From assembly GCA_002726335.1 (NCBI GenBank), contig PBSR01000205.1, positions 1 through 10,201 of the forward strand: 10,201 nucleotides of DNA. The letters are read 5' to 3'. Positions 1 to 7,179 of this stretch are shown here, in pieces (within the stretch, counting starts at the first letter, position 1; each line of letters begins with the position of its first letter). The position numbers and the translations under genes were made by a program. The stretch comes from Gemmatimonadaceae bacterium (GTDB lineage: Bacteria > Latescibacterota > UBA2968 > UBA8231). The notes under the pieces are model-generated. The model made no database searches and was not told where the DNA came from. It worked only from the letters and a program-made list of their open reading frames with translations.

Positions 1-381
1 GCCGATCTCCACACCACAGACAATGGTTACATTCGCCCCAATCGAGGCGTTGTCACGCACCCATGTCGGCCACGTCTGTTGGCGATCCTCGTCAGCCCTG
101 GGGAAACGGTCATTAGTAAACGTCACAGACGGGCCGATGAAAACCTCATCACCAAGGGTCACCCCATGATATAAATTGACCCCGTTCTGGATCTTGCATC
201 GGTCACCGATTACCACATCGTGGTCGATGTAGCACCCCTGACCGATGGAGACTCCATCGCCGATACGAACGTTTTCGCGTACCTTTGTCCAGTCCCAGAT
301 CCGGCAACCGGCACCAATCACCGCCGCTGACGATACCTCTGCCCTATCGTCAATGTAGGTAGGCTGCCCACTGGAGTTCAT
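1..381 (-). CDS. Sugar N-acyltransferase, WbpD/WlbB type, left-handed beta-helix (partial, 3' end off the window)
   Basis: Reading leftward from ATG at 381-379, 127 codons are open to the window edge, so the C-terminus is missing. The protein shows the imperfect hexapeptide repeats of a left-handed beta-helix acyltransferase: VRIGDGVSIGQGCYIDHDVVIGD at about residues 38-60 (several I-G-x-x-V turns), then KIQNGVNLYHGVTLGDEVFI (63-82), then GPSVTFTNDRFPRA (83-96). The IQN..Y.GVTLGD..FIGPS..FTND.xPR pattern is typical of the WbpD/WlbB/FdtC group, which acetylate the 3-amino group of a nucleotide-linked 3-amino sugar using acetyl-CoA in the cytoplasm. It overlaps the aminotransferase stop by an ATGA (378-381), so the two are probably translationally coupled and act in sequence: amine made, then acylated. 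The acyl donor and exact sugar cannot be read from sequence. I am confident of the fold and family, less of the substrate. Confidence 0.85.
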   Translation of the reverse strand, partial: MNSSGQPTYIDDRAEVSSAAVIGAGCRIWDWTKVRENVRIGDGVSIGQGCYIDHDVVIGDRCKIQNGVNLYHGVTLGDEVFIGPSVTFTNDRFPRADEDRQQTWPTWVRDNASIGANVTIVCGVEIG

Positions 382-1496
382 GCAGTCGCCAGTGCCTTCT
401 TGAGAGACGAGATCACGCGGTCCTGATCATCCTCGACGAGGTACGGATGCATTGGAAGGCTAACTACGCGCCCCGAGATTCGCTCGGTGACGGTAGGGCC
501 GCCTGGAACAACCGGAAATGACCGGTATGCAGGTGCTTCATGCAGTGGCTGAGGGTAGAAGACCGCGGTCGGCACCCCGTCGTCAAGGAGACTTTCCCTT
601 ACACGAGAACGGGCATCCACCTGAACCGTGTACTGCGCCCAGACGGACTGGCAGTCCGCCTCCACCGCTGGCGGAATGACATAGCCTTCCAGTGCCTCGG
701 TGTACCGATCAGCAACTTCTTGGCGACGCGCCAGTTCCTCGGCGAACACCTCAAGTTTGACGAGGAGAATGGCAGCCTGGAGCGTGTCGAGCCGACCGGT
801 TAGACCCAACCGGACGTGTTCGTAACGCTGACCTCCAGAACCGTGTGTGCAGATCGATCGCACTATTCCCTCAAGGTTCTCGTCGTCGCAGAAGATCGCT
901 CCACCGTCACCATATCCACCGAATGGCTTTGCGGGATAGAAGGAAGTTGTAGCCGCTTCTCCGTAGGCGAGGCTGCTCTTCTCATCCCGCCGTGCTCCAA
1001 AGGACTGAGCACCGTCAACCAGTACCCAGGCACCATTCTTTTCAGCAATAGCCGTCAGGTCTTCGGTCCTCGCCGGGTGACCAAAGAGATCGACAGCAAT
1101 CACTCCCACCGGAGGCGGCCCATCAAGATCCCAAGCCTGACGGACCGATTCCGGATCCAACGTGTAGGAGCAAGGATCTACATCCGCGAAGACCGGCTCG
1201 GCCCCCACCAGACATACGGCTTCTGCCGTAGCAACGAAGGTGAAATCGGGGACGACTACCCGGTCCCCGGGGCCAACACCTTTCGCCATCAGGAAGATCT
1301 GCAGCGCATCGGTACCAGATGCACACGAAACGCAGTGCTTCCGGCCTACGGCTGAAGCAAGGACTTCCTCGAGTTCGTACACCTCTGGGCCAAGTATGTA
1401 GGAACCGTGGTCAAGCACCCGACGAATAGCCTCATCGATGCGAGGCCTCAGCGGTTTCTGCTGAGCTGCCAGATCGATGAACGGCAACGACGTCAC
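378..1496 (-). CDS. PLP-dependent sugar aminotransferase, DegT/DnrJ/EryC1 family, WbpE/WlbC-like
   Basis: A complete 372-residue protein, the usual length for this family. Seen: FIDLAAQQ at the N-terminus (6-13), RVLDHGSYILGPEV (26-39), the cofactor-phosphate loop ASGTDAL (59-65), DGAQSFGA (161-168) whose Asp contacts the PLP ring nitrogen, and SFYPAKPFGGYGDGGA (185-200) with K190 as the Schiff-base lysine. The KP.G.YGDGGA form is what WbpE/WlbC enzymes show; these put an amino group on C3 of a UDP-3-keto hexuronate using glutamate. A dTDP-3-keto-6-deoxyhexose aminotransferase (FdtB/QdtB type) is the main alternative. An upstream in-frame TTG at 1532 is possible, but GTG at 1496-1494 forms a GTGA overlap with the epimerase stop, matches the overlaps elsewhere in the locus and starts right before the conserved FIDL motif, so I prefer it. 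The following acyltransferase gene overlaps by ATGA. The 3-oxidation enzyme expected before it (WbpB/WlbA type) is not obvious in the window. Confidence 0.92.
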   Translation of the reverse strand: MTSLPFIDLAAQQKPLRPRIDEAIRRVLDHGSYILGPEVYELEEVLASAVGRKHCVSCASGTDALQIFLMAKGVGPGDRVVVPDFTFVATAEAVCLVGAEPVFADVDPCSYTLDPESVRQAWDLDGPPPVGVIAVDLFGHPARTEDLTAIAEKNGAWVLVDGAQSFGARRDEKSSLAYGEAATTSFYPAKPFGGYGDGGAIFCDDENLEGIVRSICTHGSGGQRYEHVRLGLTGRLDTLQAAILLVKLEVFAEELARRQEVADRYTEALEGYVIPPAVEADCQSVWAQYTVQVDARSRVRESLLDDGVPTAVFYPQPLHEAPAYRSFPVVPGGPTVTERISGRVVSLPMHPYLVEDDQDRVISSLKKALATA

Positions 1497-2461
1497 TGCT
1501 GACCCGATTCGCTCTGGTGCATCCGACGCCAATCGATGAGTTCAAGGAGGCCGTCAACAAGGTCGGTCTCCGCAACGAATCCAAGATCGGCCCGTGCACT
1601 TGACGGATCTCCGATCCGATTGCGCACGAACGAGGTCTCCTCAGGCCGGAACTCCACGTCAACATCGCTCCCGGTCAAGTCAATCAGCAGCCTGGCGACC
1701 TCTGCGATGGACGTCTGCCTTCCGGTACACACGTTGTAGACACGGCCATTGACCTCAGCCTCCATTGCAGCCACATTTGCGCGCGCACAGTCCCTCACGC
1801 TGACGAAGTCGTACGCCTGGGTTCCGTCTCCGAAGATAATCGGTGGCTCACCCCGGTCCAGACGGTCCAACATCTTCATGATTACCGCCACATAGGCACC
1901 CTTATAATCTTGCCGGGGACCGTAGACGTTGAAGTAGCGGAGACCGACGTATTCCAAGCCATACCGATGGTAAAACGACGAAGCCAACGCTTCACCAGCA
2001 ATCTTCGTGGCCCCATAGACCGTGGTGTTGTTGAACGGGTGCGACTCGTTCATCGGCTCCTCGATAGCATCGCCGTAGACCGATGCGGACGACGAAAAGA
2101 TGAAGCGCCTTACCTCCTGCTCATGGCAAGCCTCGAGCAGATTGAACATTCCTGCCAAGTTCACGTCAAAGGCACCCCTAGGGTTCTCGTGACAATGAAG
2201 AAGCCACAGAGCCGCGAAGTGAAACACACCGTTGGCACCATGTAGAGCGTCGGTAATAGCGAGACCATCAGCAATGTCACCCTCTATCAGACGCACCCGT
2301 TGATCGGTCAACGCCCGCTCCAGATTCTCTGGAGTACCCCTTTCCAAGTTGTCGAATACGACTACTTCACCGACGCCCCCCTCAAGAAGGAGGTCCACCG
2401 TATGGGAACCGATCAGGCCTGCCCCTCCGACCACAACAACTTTCGATCCATCTAGGATCAC
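1493..2461 (-). CDS. NAD-dependent nucleotide-sugar epimerase/dehydratase, extended SDR (UDP-hexose 4-epimerase-like)
   Basis: A 322-residue extended short-chain dehydrogenase. Seen: the NAD-binding glycine motif GGAGLIG at 12-18, acidic FDN at 37-39 that marks NAD preference, FSSSASVYG (122-130) holding the catalytic Ser, YGATK (149-153) giving the catalytic Tyr149 and Lys153, and the substrate-side motifs RYFNVYGPRQ (175-184) and GDGTQAYDFVSVRD (211-224). These are typical of GalE-like, WbpP-like and related epimerases acting on UDP- or GDP-hexoses in the cytoplasm. Which sugar is bound cannot be told. An earlier in-frame GTG exists at 2476, but GTG at 2461-2459 sits 5 nt after a GGGAGG and starts just before the glycine motif, so it is preferred. 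The stop overlaps the aminotransferase start as GTGA. It is separated by 55 nt from the ABC exporter upstream, one of only two same-strand gaps in the window. Confidence 0.88.
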   Translation of the reverse strand: MILDGSKVVVVGGAGLIGSHTVDLLLEGGVGEVVVFDNLERGTPENLERALTDQRVRLIEGDIADGLAITDALHGANGVFHFAALWLLHCHENPRGAFDVNLAGMFNLLEACHEQEVRRFIFSSSASVYGDAIEEPMNESHPFNNTTVYGATKIAGEALASSFYHRYGLEYVGLRYFNVYGPRQDYKGAYVAVIMKMLDRLDRGEPPIIFGDGTQAYDFVSVRDCARANVAAMEAEVNGRVYNVCTGRQTSIAEVARLLIDLTGSDVDVEFRPEETSFVRNRIGDPSSARADLGFVAETDLVDGLLELIDWRRMHQSESGQQ

Positions 2462-2466
2462 TAAGA

Positions 2467-2472
2467 CCTCCC
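2467..2472 (-). promoter_or_regulatory. Strong ribosome binding site of the epimerase gene
   Basis: On the minus strand GGGAGG is followed by a 5-nt spacer and then GTG at 2461-2459. It decides the start between two in-frame GTGs: the one at 2476 would place this site inside the coding region. The presence of a strong site here fits with this gene not being coupled by overlap to the gene before it. Confidence 0.7.
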
Positions 2473-2490
2473 ACACCAGCGGAATGGTCC

Positions 2491-2524
2491 TAACAAAACA
2501 AACTGCTCCGACATCTTCAGTTTG
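2491..2524 (-). terminator. Candidate weak intrinsic terminator or attenuator after the ABC exporter gene
   Basis: On the minus strand a perfect 7-bp inverted repeat, CAAACTG (2524-2518) and CAGTTTG (2505-2499), spans the exporter stop codon with a 12-nt loop. It is followed directly by a T-rich run, TTTTGTTA (2498-2491). The shape is that of a Rho-independent terminator, but the stem is only 3/7 GC and the T-tract is interrupted, so I expect partial termination at most. If active it would lower expression of the three sugar-biosynthesis genes relative to the transferase and exporter. A chance repeat cannot be excluded. Confidence 0.35.
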
Positions 2525-4346
2525 CCTCTGGCAACGATCGGGCCAGTTCCCGGAAGGAGACGCTGTGCTTCATTAGATCTTCGAAGCGCCCTTCAGCGAT
2601 AATCTTTCCATCTCGCATCTCGAAGATCCGGTCACAGTCCAGAAGAGTGGTCAGTCGGTGAGCCACCATTATCACGGTTATTCCCTCCCCTGATGAGGCA
2701 ATACCCTCCATGACTGAGCGTTCAGTAACTGAGTCGAGGGCACTCGTCGCCTCATCCAAGATGAGCACTGATACTCCTTTGTACAGGGCCCTAGCGATTC
2801 CAATCCGTTGCTTCTGCCCACCGGACAGACGGATTCCTCGTTCACCAACTCGAGTTTCGTACTGCAGCGCCTCCTCTTCGACAAACTCATCAACATGAGC
2901 AAGTCTCGCCGATTCACGAACCTGGTTCATGTCGATCTGCCGATCCGGTACACCAAAGGCAATATTTTGCGCGATCGACGCATCCGCGAGATAGATGTCT
3001 TGTGGAACATGTGCTATCGCCCTACGCCAAGCCCCAACAGCGTTCCCTTCCAGAGGGCTACTATCCAGCATCACGGATCCAGTTGTAGGTCTAAGGAGGC
3101 CCATCAACAAGTCTAGGAGAGTCGACTTTCCGCTGCCCGTTTCTCCGACCAGACCGACGGTCGTCCCTTTCTCAATGCGCAGGTGGACCCCATCGAGCAC
3201 CAACGGTTCACTCTCCTCATATCGAAAGACCAAGTCCACACACTCAAGAACTGACTCGAAATCAGCCGGCCTGTCAGTATGAAAACGTTCAACCTCGTCG
3301 AAGGAATCGTCGAGCAAGCTAAGGGCCTCTGACAGAACTGGCTTATTACCGAGCACCGTGGCCACCGTCGCATAGCACTGTTGGCCGAGAGGAAGTAGGC
3401 GCTGTCCGCCGAGAACGAATGCTCCAAGGACTGGGAGGTTGGCAGCAATGCTTCCCTCACGCTGATCGAGTATTAGGACAAGTGTTACAACCAAGACAAT
3501 CGCCAAGCCCTCCATGAGGATCCTTGGAGCTTGTTGAATGACGCTGTTCGATGTCTGGGCACGTCTAAGCCTTCCATCCGAATCCCGGAACTGATCAACG
3601 AAGACTTGTTGCGTCCCATCGATCAGGACCTCTCGGATTCCCCCAATTGACTCTTGGAGGATCTTCATTACCTGAGTCTGCCCAGAAGCAATCACACGAC
3701 CATTCTGGAGCAACCGACCCTTGAACACCTTCGTTGTAACCAGATACCCGAACGCGAAGACAGCAACAGTCGCCACAGCGACCTCCGAGTCGATAGCAAC
3801 TAGTGCTGTCGTCACGCTAAGAACTGTGATGATGGAACCGAAAGCCGTCTGGAGTGGAGCAAGCATGCCTGCAACAACGGCCTCTACCTTCTGGATGACT
3901 CCACTCGTTACCTCGCTGGAGTGGCGCCTGACATGGACCTGATATGGCTGGTACAACGAGATCTCGAATGCCTTTACCGCCAACTCGGCTCCGGTCACCA
4001 TGGCTAGACGGGTGGTCGCCCAGACCACCAAGAGGCGGATCCCTACAGCAGTTAGTGCTGCGGACACGAATGCCCCGGCCAGTGGTACCACCAAATCCTC
4101 CGCCGACCTGATCCCAACCCACTCGGCAACCTGAGCAACAGGCCCCATGGTCATAACGCGCCCAGGTTCAATGAGCACCATGATGAAGGGGACGACCGTA
4201 CCCAGGGTGATGACTTCAGCAAACGCGCCGGACACCATTAGGACGGTGACGGCCACCGTCTGCCATTGTCGACGTCGCTCGAGGTGCACCCACAGACCAC
4301 GAAGCAGACGTGTGAGCGACATATCTGCCGGATGGGCAGCGTTCAC
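2517..4346 (-). CDS. ABC exporter, fused permease-ATPase, PglK/MsbA-like glycan flippase
   Basis: A 609-residue half-transporter of normal length. The N-terminal half holds about six hydrophobic segments (near residues 28-60, 88-110, 166-185, 187-205, 275-293 and 302-325). The C-terminal ATPase has every expected motif: Walker A GETGSGKST (401-409), Q-loop HVPQD with Q449, signature LSGGQKQR (507-514), Walker B VLILDE (527-532) followed by the D-loop SALD, and the switch histidine in VAHRL (H563). Nothing needed for ATP hydrolysis is missing. Family knowledge: type IV ABC exporters in glycan loci, such as PglK, flip lipid-linked oligosaccharides to the periplasmic or outer face. Substrate choice here is inferred from the neighbours. 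GTG at 4346 makes a GTGA overlap with the transferase stop and has AGAGG 6 nt before it; an ATG eight codons later (4322) is the alternative start. A multidrug or lipid exporter role is less likely in this context. Confidence 0.88.
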   Translation of the reverse strand: MNAAHPADMSLTRLLRGLWVHLERRRQWQTVAVTVLMVSGAFAEVITLGTVVPFIMVLIEPGRVMTMGPVAQVAEWVGIRSAEDLVVPLAGAFVSAALTAVGIRLLVVWATTRLAMVTGAELAVKAFEISLYQPYQVHVRRHSSEVTSGVIQKVEAVVAGMLAPLQTAFGSIITVLSVTTALVAIDSEVAVATVAVFAFGYLVTTKVFKGRLLQNGRVIASGQTQVMKILQESIGGIREVLIDGTQQVFVDQFRDSDGRLRRAQTSNSVIQQAPRILMEGLAIVLVVTLVLILDQREGSIAANLPVLGAFVLGGQRLLPLGQQCYATVATVLGNKPVLSEALSLLDDSFDEVERFHTDRPADFESVLECVDLVFRYEESEPLVLDGVHLRIEKGTTVGLVGETGSGKSTLLDLLMGLLRPTTGSVMLDSSPLEGNAVGAWRRAIAHVPQDIYLADASIAQNIAFGVPDRQIDMNQVRESARLAHVDEFVEEEALQYETRVGERGIRLSGGQKQRIGIARALYKGVSVLILDEATSALDSVTERSVMEGIASSGEGITVIMVAHRLTTLLDCDRIFEMRDGKIIAEGRFEDLMKHSVSFRELARSLPEAN

Positions 4347-6118
4347 GGCCGGCCTCTGACTTCGACGAGTTCCTGCCGAACATCACCGACTATGTCCGGA
4401 CTCCGGCGACAAAACTGGATCGAAAACGCCTCGACTGCCTCACGCACATCGGGATCGGCCCACCAGGAACTAGCATCTTCCCAAACCTCCGACACATGCC
4501 CAGCAGCCCTAATCGGGTCATCAAAAAAGACCCCTGCTCTCGAAAGCCTCTCGAATGCCGGCTTCGCCAAATGAGTCAGCCCCCACATGTCGGTGTCCCA
4601 AAACATCACTGTTGGCACGTCAAGGAAGATCGATTCCAGAAAGGTCGTACCGTTGTTGGTGGCGACGTATAGCCGCGCCTCACCGAGGAGGTCAAGAACG
4701 GGTCGACACCCATCATCCAACTCTACGTCCGGGAGCCGATCTGCAAGCCGTTTCCCGAGGCACCAGTCAAGGTCGTACCTGGAGAGCCGAACCAGGAGTG
4801 CATCCCTCGCCCGCCAGTCCAACTCCTCTATGAAATGGATCTGGGCCCCCACGTAGTCGAGGAACTGGCTCGACAGCGCAGAGCTAGAGAGTGAGGCGAC
4901 CTGCGGTGTTTCGTTCCCCATCACCAGTACGACACGTGAACCCGGGGACTCACTGTTCTCGTCAAGGACCGGATCTTTCATCATGCCTAGTGGTCGCACC
5001 TTCGGCTCTTCTGGATCTGACCATCCCCAACTCAGAAATGTGTCAGCGATCGCCAACTGATGATCGTGGTTGAAGGACCACCCCACCCCGACATGACCTC
5101 CGTGCTGTCCGACAACTAAGGGTGACCCCCGTTCTACACGCTCTGCACACCATGCCTTAAAGACGTCGTCGAAGAAGTGGGACGCTGAGGTAAAGATGGC
5201 CCCCGGCCGACTTGGCCAGGGCAAGTCCTCTGCCTGTGCGACAAGCGATCGGTAACCCTCCAAGTAACTGACCGGGATGAACCTCGGTATCAACGATCGA
5301 AGGCACTCATCGAATCCGGCATGTCTCGATTCCCCGGGGTCCAACACCCACTTGCGTTTCGACGCGTTGAACAAGCATCTGTCAACCGGCTCAACTGGGG
5401 TGAGAACGGGCGATTGACCCAACCTCCACTGGAGAAGCATCTCCGTCTTAGCCGACCGGAGACAAGCGTTGGTGACGACAACATCTGAGGCCTTAGAGAA
5501 CAGACGGAGCACACTGGAACCCCAGATAGCAGCGCGATGGAGAGGCGTCAACGCCGGGTCTCCATCTTCAGGAGTCAGTGCGGGTCCAGAGCCACCAATG
5601 TCAATGGACCGGACCCCGACGTCGGTGAAACCCGTGAGAATCTCGGCTGACAAGTGATGATTCCACTGCCAACTGTTCCCAAGACCCAGATAGTCATCCA
5701 TATCGCTCGCGCAGCGGGCATCTACAAGCCCCCGAAGAACTACCGTCTCGGAAACATCAAAAGAACTAATCGCTGACTGGATCTGTTCCCAGCGGTCGAA
5801 CAGCGCCTGGGTGAAGTATCCGAGCCACGGCCCGACAAGGATCCGCCAGTACTGGATGCCGTGTTCAACCCCATGGATTTCGTTGAACCGTGCGGCAAGA
5901 TCCACAAGCAGACGTTCGTGTAGTTCCCAGAGATAGACCCTGTCACCATCTACCTTCGTCCGATCCGCCCAGTGATAGGGAGCAACCACAGCATCAAGCG
6001 CCTCCCACTTGTGACGTCGCGAGTAGATACGACACCACTCCCCCAGGAACAGGACTGGTTCCGACTCACCCCACGACTCCTCAATCGCTGTCGATGCGAG
6101 AAGCCGCTCCATCGGCAT
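4343..6118 (-). CDS. LIC12162-family (TIGR04331) putative glycan transferase
   Basis: A 591-residue soluble protein with no signal peptide or membrane segment. I recognise the LIC12162 family, named from a Leptospira O-antigen locus and assigned as putative transferase without, to my knowledge, a settled reaction. Signature stretches: FLGEWCRIYSRRHKW (24-38), PYHWADR (47-53), HGVEHGIQYWRILVGPWLGY (82-101), VGQHGGHVG (336-344) and ATNNGTTFLESI (486-497) followed by DVPTVMFWD (500-508). The last part resembles the nucleotide-sugar-binding C-terminal half of GT-B glycosyltransferases; that comparison is my inference. The gene is first in the leftward operon and overlaps the ABC exporter by GTGA, suggesting it works on the glycan that is exported. 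Start: ATG at 6118 and again at 6112 (two codons on). Neither has a clear Shine-Dalgarno. The minus-strand hexamer TAGTCT at 6126-6121 lies 8 nt before the second ATG, so a leaderless start at 6112 is possible. A nonulosonate transferase role is an attractive guess given the divergent operon. Confidence 0.82.
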   Translation of the reverse strand: MPMERLLASTAIEESWGESEPVLFLGEWCRIYSRRHKWEALDAVVAPYHWADRTKVDGDRVYLWELHERLLVDLAARFNEIHGVEHGIQYWRILVGPWLGYFTQALFDRWEQIQSAISSFDVSETVVLRGLVDARCASDMDDYLGLGNSWQWNHHLSAEILTGFTDVGVRSIDIGGSGPALTPEDGDPALTPLHRAAIWGSSVLRLFSKASDVVVTNACLRSAKTEMLLQWRLGQSPVLTPVEPVDRCLFNASKRKWVLDPGESRHAGFDECLRSLIPRFIPVSYLEGYRSLVAQAEDLPWPSRPGAIFTSASHFFDDVFKAWCAERVERGSPLVVGQHGGHVGVGWSFNHDHQLAIADTFLSWGWSDPEEPKVRPLGMMKDPVLDENSESPGSRVVLVMGNETPQVASLSSSALSSQFLDYVGAQIHFIEELDWRARDALLVRLSRYDLDWCLGKRLADRLPDVELDDGCRPVLDLLGEARLYVATNNGTTFLESIFLDVPTVMFWDTDMWGLTHLAKPAFERLSRAGVFFDDPIRAAGHVSEVWEDASSWWADPDVREAVEAFSIQFCRRSPDIVGDVRQELVEVRGRP

Positions 6119-6222
6119 GAAGACTACACTTGGTGGGCGATCTCTTCGAACCGTCCAACCCTGCTCACATCAAGAATCGGAGGTGGAAACACCGCCGTCC
6201 GGCGCACACCCCCGGGAGTTCC
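6119..6222. promoter_or_regulatory. Divergent intergenic region between the two operons
   Basis: These 104 nt separate the first genes of the two outward-facing operons and must hold, or lie near, their promoters. I see no convincing -35/-10 pair for the plus strand. On the minus strand TAGTCT (6126-6121) could be a -10 hexamer for a leaderless or near-leaderless transcript of the transferase, with TTCGAA (6150-6145) a poor -35 match 18 nt further upstream. The plus-strand side carries two overlapping inverted repeats (separate entry). Assignment as promoter region rests on gene layout, not on recognised promoter motifs. Confidence 0.5.
6178..6204 (+). promoter_or_regulatory. Two overlapping, mutually exclusive hairpins in the leader of the rightward operon
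   Basis: CGGAGGTG (6178-6185), loop GAAA, CACCGCCG (6190-6197) pair in seven of eight positions with one A-G mismatch, giving a stem closed by a GNRA tetraloop. The 3' arm overlaps a second perfect inverted repeat, CGCCG-TC-CGGCG (6193-6204). Only one of the two can form at a time. They end about 10 nt before the GGGAG ribosome site (6214-6218) of the first MocA gene. No T-run follows, so this is not a terminator. It could be an operator for a repressor, an RNA switch, or chance in GC-rich DNA. Confidence 0.3.
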
Positions 6223-7119
6223 ATGTCGTCAACTACTCTGACAACACACAGATCCATCGTCGTGGGTGCAGGGTCAATAGGGATACGTCACCATCGAGTA
6301 CTTCAACACCTCGGTTCTACGGTAGCGACAGTGAGTCGACGACCAGAGGCTGGTGACTATCGGACCGTTAGCGCAGCACTCGCATCGGGCCATCCGAATT
6401 ACGTTGTGATCGCGACTGAGACTGAGCGACATCTCGAATCACTGGAATCTCTCATTGACTGTGGCTACTCAGGACAGGTCCTCCTCGAAAAGCCGATTCT
6501 CGACCAACCAGTTCCGCTCCCCACCCTGCCGTTCTCATCGATCTCTGTCGGCTACCACCTCAGGTTCCACCCTGCCGTGCGTCAACTCCGTTCGGCACTT
6601 GACAGTACGCAGGTGCTGAGCGCACAGGTCCGGTACGGCCAGTACCTCCCGGACTGGAGACCTGGCCGCGACTATCGGGAAACAGTGACCGCCGGGCCAG
6701 GAGGCGGAGTACTACTGGAACTGAGCCACGAGTTGGACCTCATCCAGTGGCTTCTTGGACCAGCTGAGGTAATCCAGGGCCGTACCGTGTCGAGTGGGCT
6801 CTTCGACATGGAACGCGAGGACCTGGCTGTTGGTTTGCTTTATCTCCAAAGTGGAGGCCTGGTTAGCCTGGAATTAAACTGCCTTGACAGGGTCCAGAAT
6901 CGCACCATGACCGTAACTACCAGCGATCACTTCTTCCGCCTCGACCTGATCAGTGGGTCCCTCGAGAGAGACGGAGAGACCATCTGTCACCACCCCGTTG
7001 CTCGAGACGATGTATTCACCTCAATGCATCGGGCCGCCATCGCCAGACAGCCTGATATGTGCACCGTCGATGAGGCAATGGCCGTCCTTTATTTGGTAGA
7101 GGATCTCCGCGTGCCGTAG
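6223..7119 (+). CDS. Gfo/Idh/MocA-family NAD(P)-dependent oxidoreductase 1 (short form)
   Basis: A 298-residue cytoplasmic sugar or sugar-nucleotide oxidoreductase, somewhat shorter than the 330-370 usual in the family. Seen: dinucleotide-binding GAGSIG (15-20) after a short beta-strand, IATETERH (63-70), the conserved LLEKP (87-91) with Lys90, YHLRFHP (111-117), and GGGVLLELSHELDLIQW (160-176) that supplies His169 and Asp172, the usual substrate-site pair. The YLPDWRPGRDYRE stretch (141-153) with SHELD is a pattern I associate with MocA proteins in nonulosonate and flagellin-glycan loci; PtmF-like is possible but not established. The reading frame stays open upstream to 6130, but ATG at 6223 has GGGAG with a 4-nt spacer and starts 12 residues before the Rossmann motif, so it is preferred. 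It opens the rightward operon and is followed by a 65-nt gap. Substrate unknown. Confidence 0.85.
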   Translation: MSSTTLTTHRSIVVGAGSIGIRHHRVLQHLGSTVATVSRRPEAGDYRTVSAALASGHPNYVVIATETERHLESLESLIDCGYSGQVLLEKPILDQPVPLPTLPFSSISVGYHLRFHPAVRQLRSALDSTQVLSAQVRYGQYLPDWRPGRDYRETVTAGPGGGVLLELSHELDLIQWLLGPAEVIQGRTVSSGLFDMEREDLAVGLLYLQSGGLVSLELNCLDRVQNRTMTVTTSDHFFRLDLISGSLERDGETICHHPVARDDVFTSMHRAAIARQPDMCTVDEAMAVLYLVEDLRVP

Positions 7120-7174
7120 CACCGCCGCTATCTAACATTGGCACTATCTTGCTTCGTGGGCCGATGCTGGTCCC

Positions 7175-7179
7175 GGAGG
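7175..7179 (+). promoter_or_regulatory. Strong ribosome binding site of the PtmA-like gene
   Basis: GGAGG followed by a 5-nt spacer and GTG at 7185. It rules against the earlier in-frame TTG (7149) and ATG (7164), which would put this site within coding sequence. The 65-nt gap it lies in (7120-7184) shows no clear promoter; a weak GGGCC/GGTCC stem at 7158-7174 sits just before it. This is the only non-overlapping junction of the rightward operon. Confidence 0.7.

Noticed and set aside
816..1355. Plus-strand open frame of 179 codons opposite the aminotransferase
   Set aside because: It is antisense to a well-supported gene, has no recognisable domain and no ribosome site; it is a by-product of the codon pattern of the real gene.
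1497..1532. Twelve-codon N-terminal extension of the aminotransferase from TTG at 1532
   Set aside because: The GTG at 1496 gives a 4-nt overlap like the other junctions and begins next to the conserved FIDL motif; the extension lies wholly inside the epimerase gene.
6130..6222. Upstream extension of the first MocA gene from an alternative start at 6130
   Set aside because: The extension is basic and low in family features, and a good ribosome site with ATG at 6223 lies just before the Rossmann motif.
7158..7174. GGGCC/GGTCC stem in the 65-nt gap before the PtmA-like gene as a terminator
   Set aside because: Five pairs including a wobble and no T-run follows; too weak to call.
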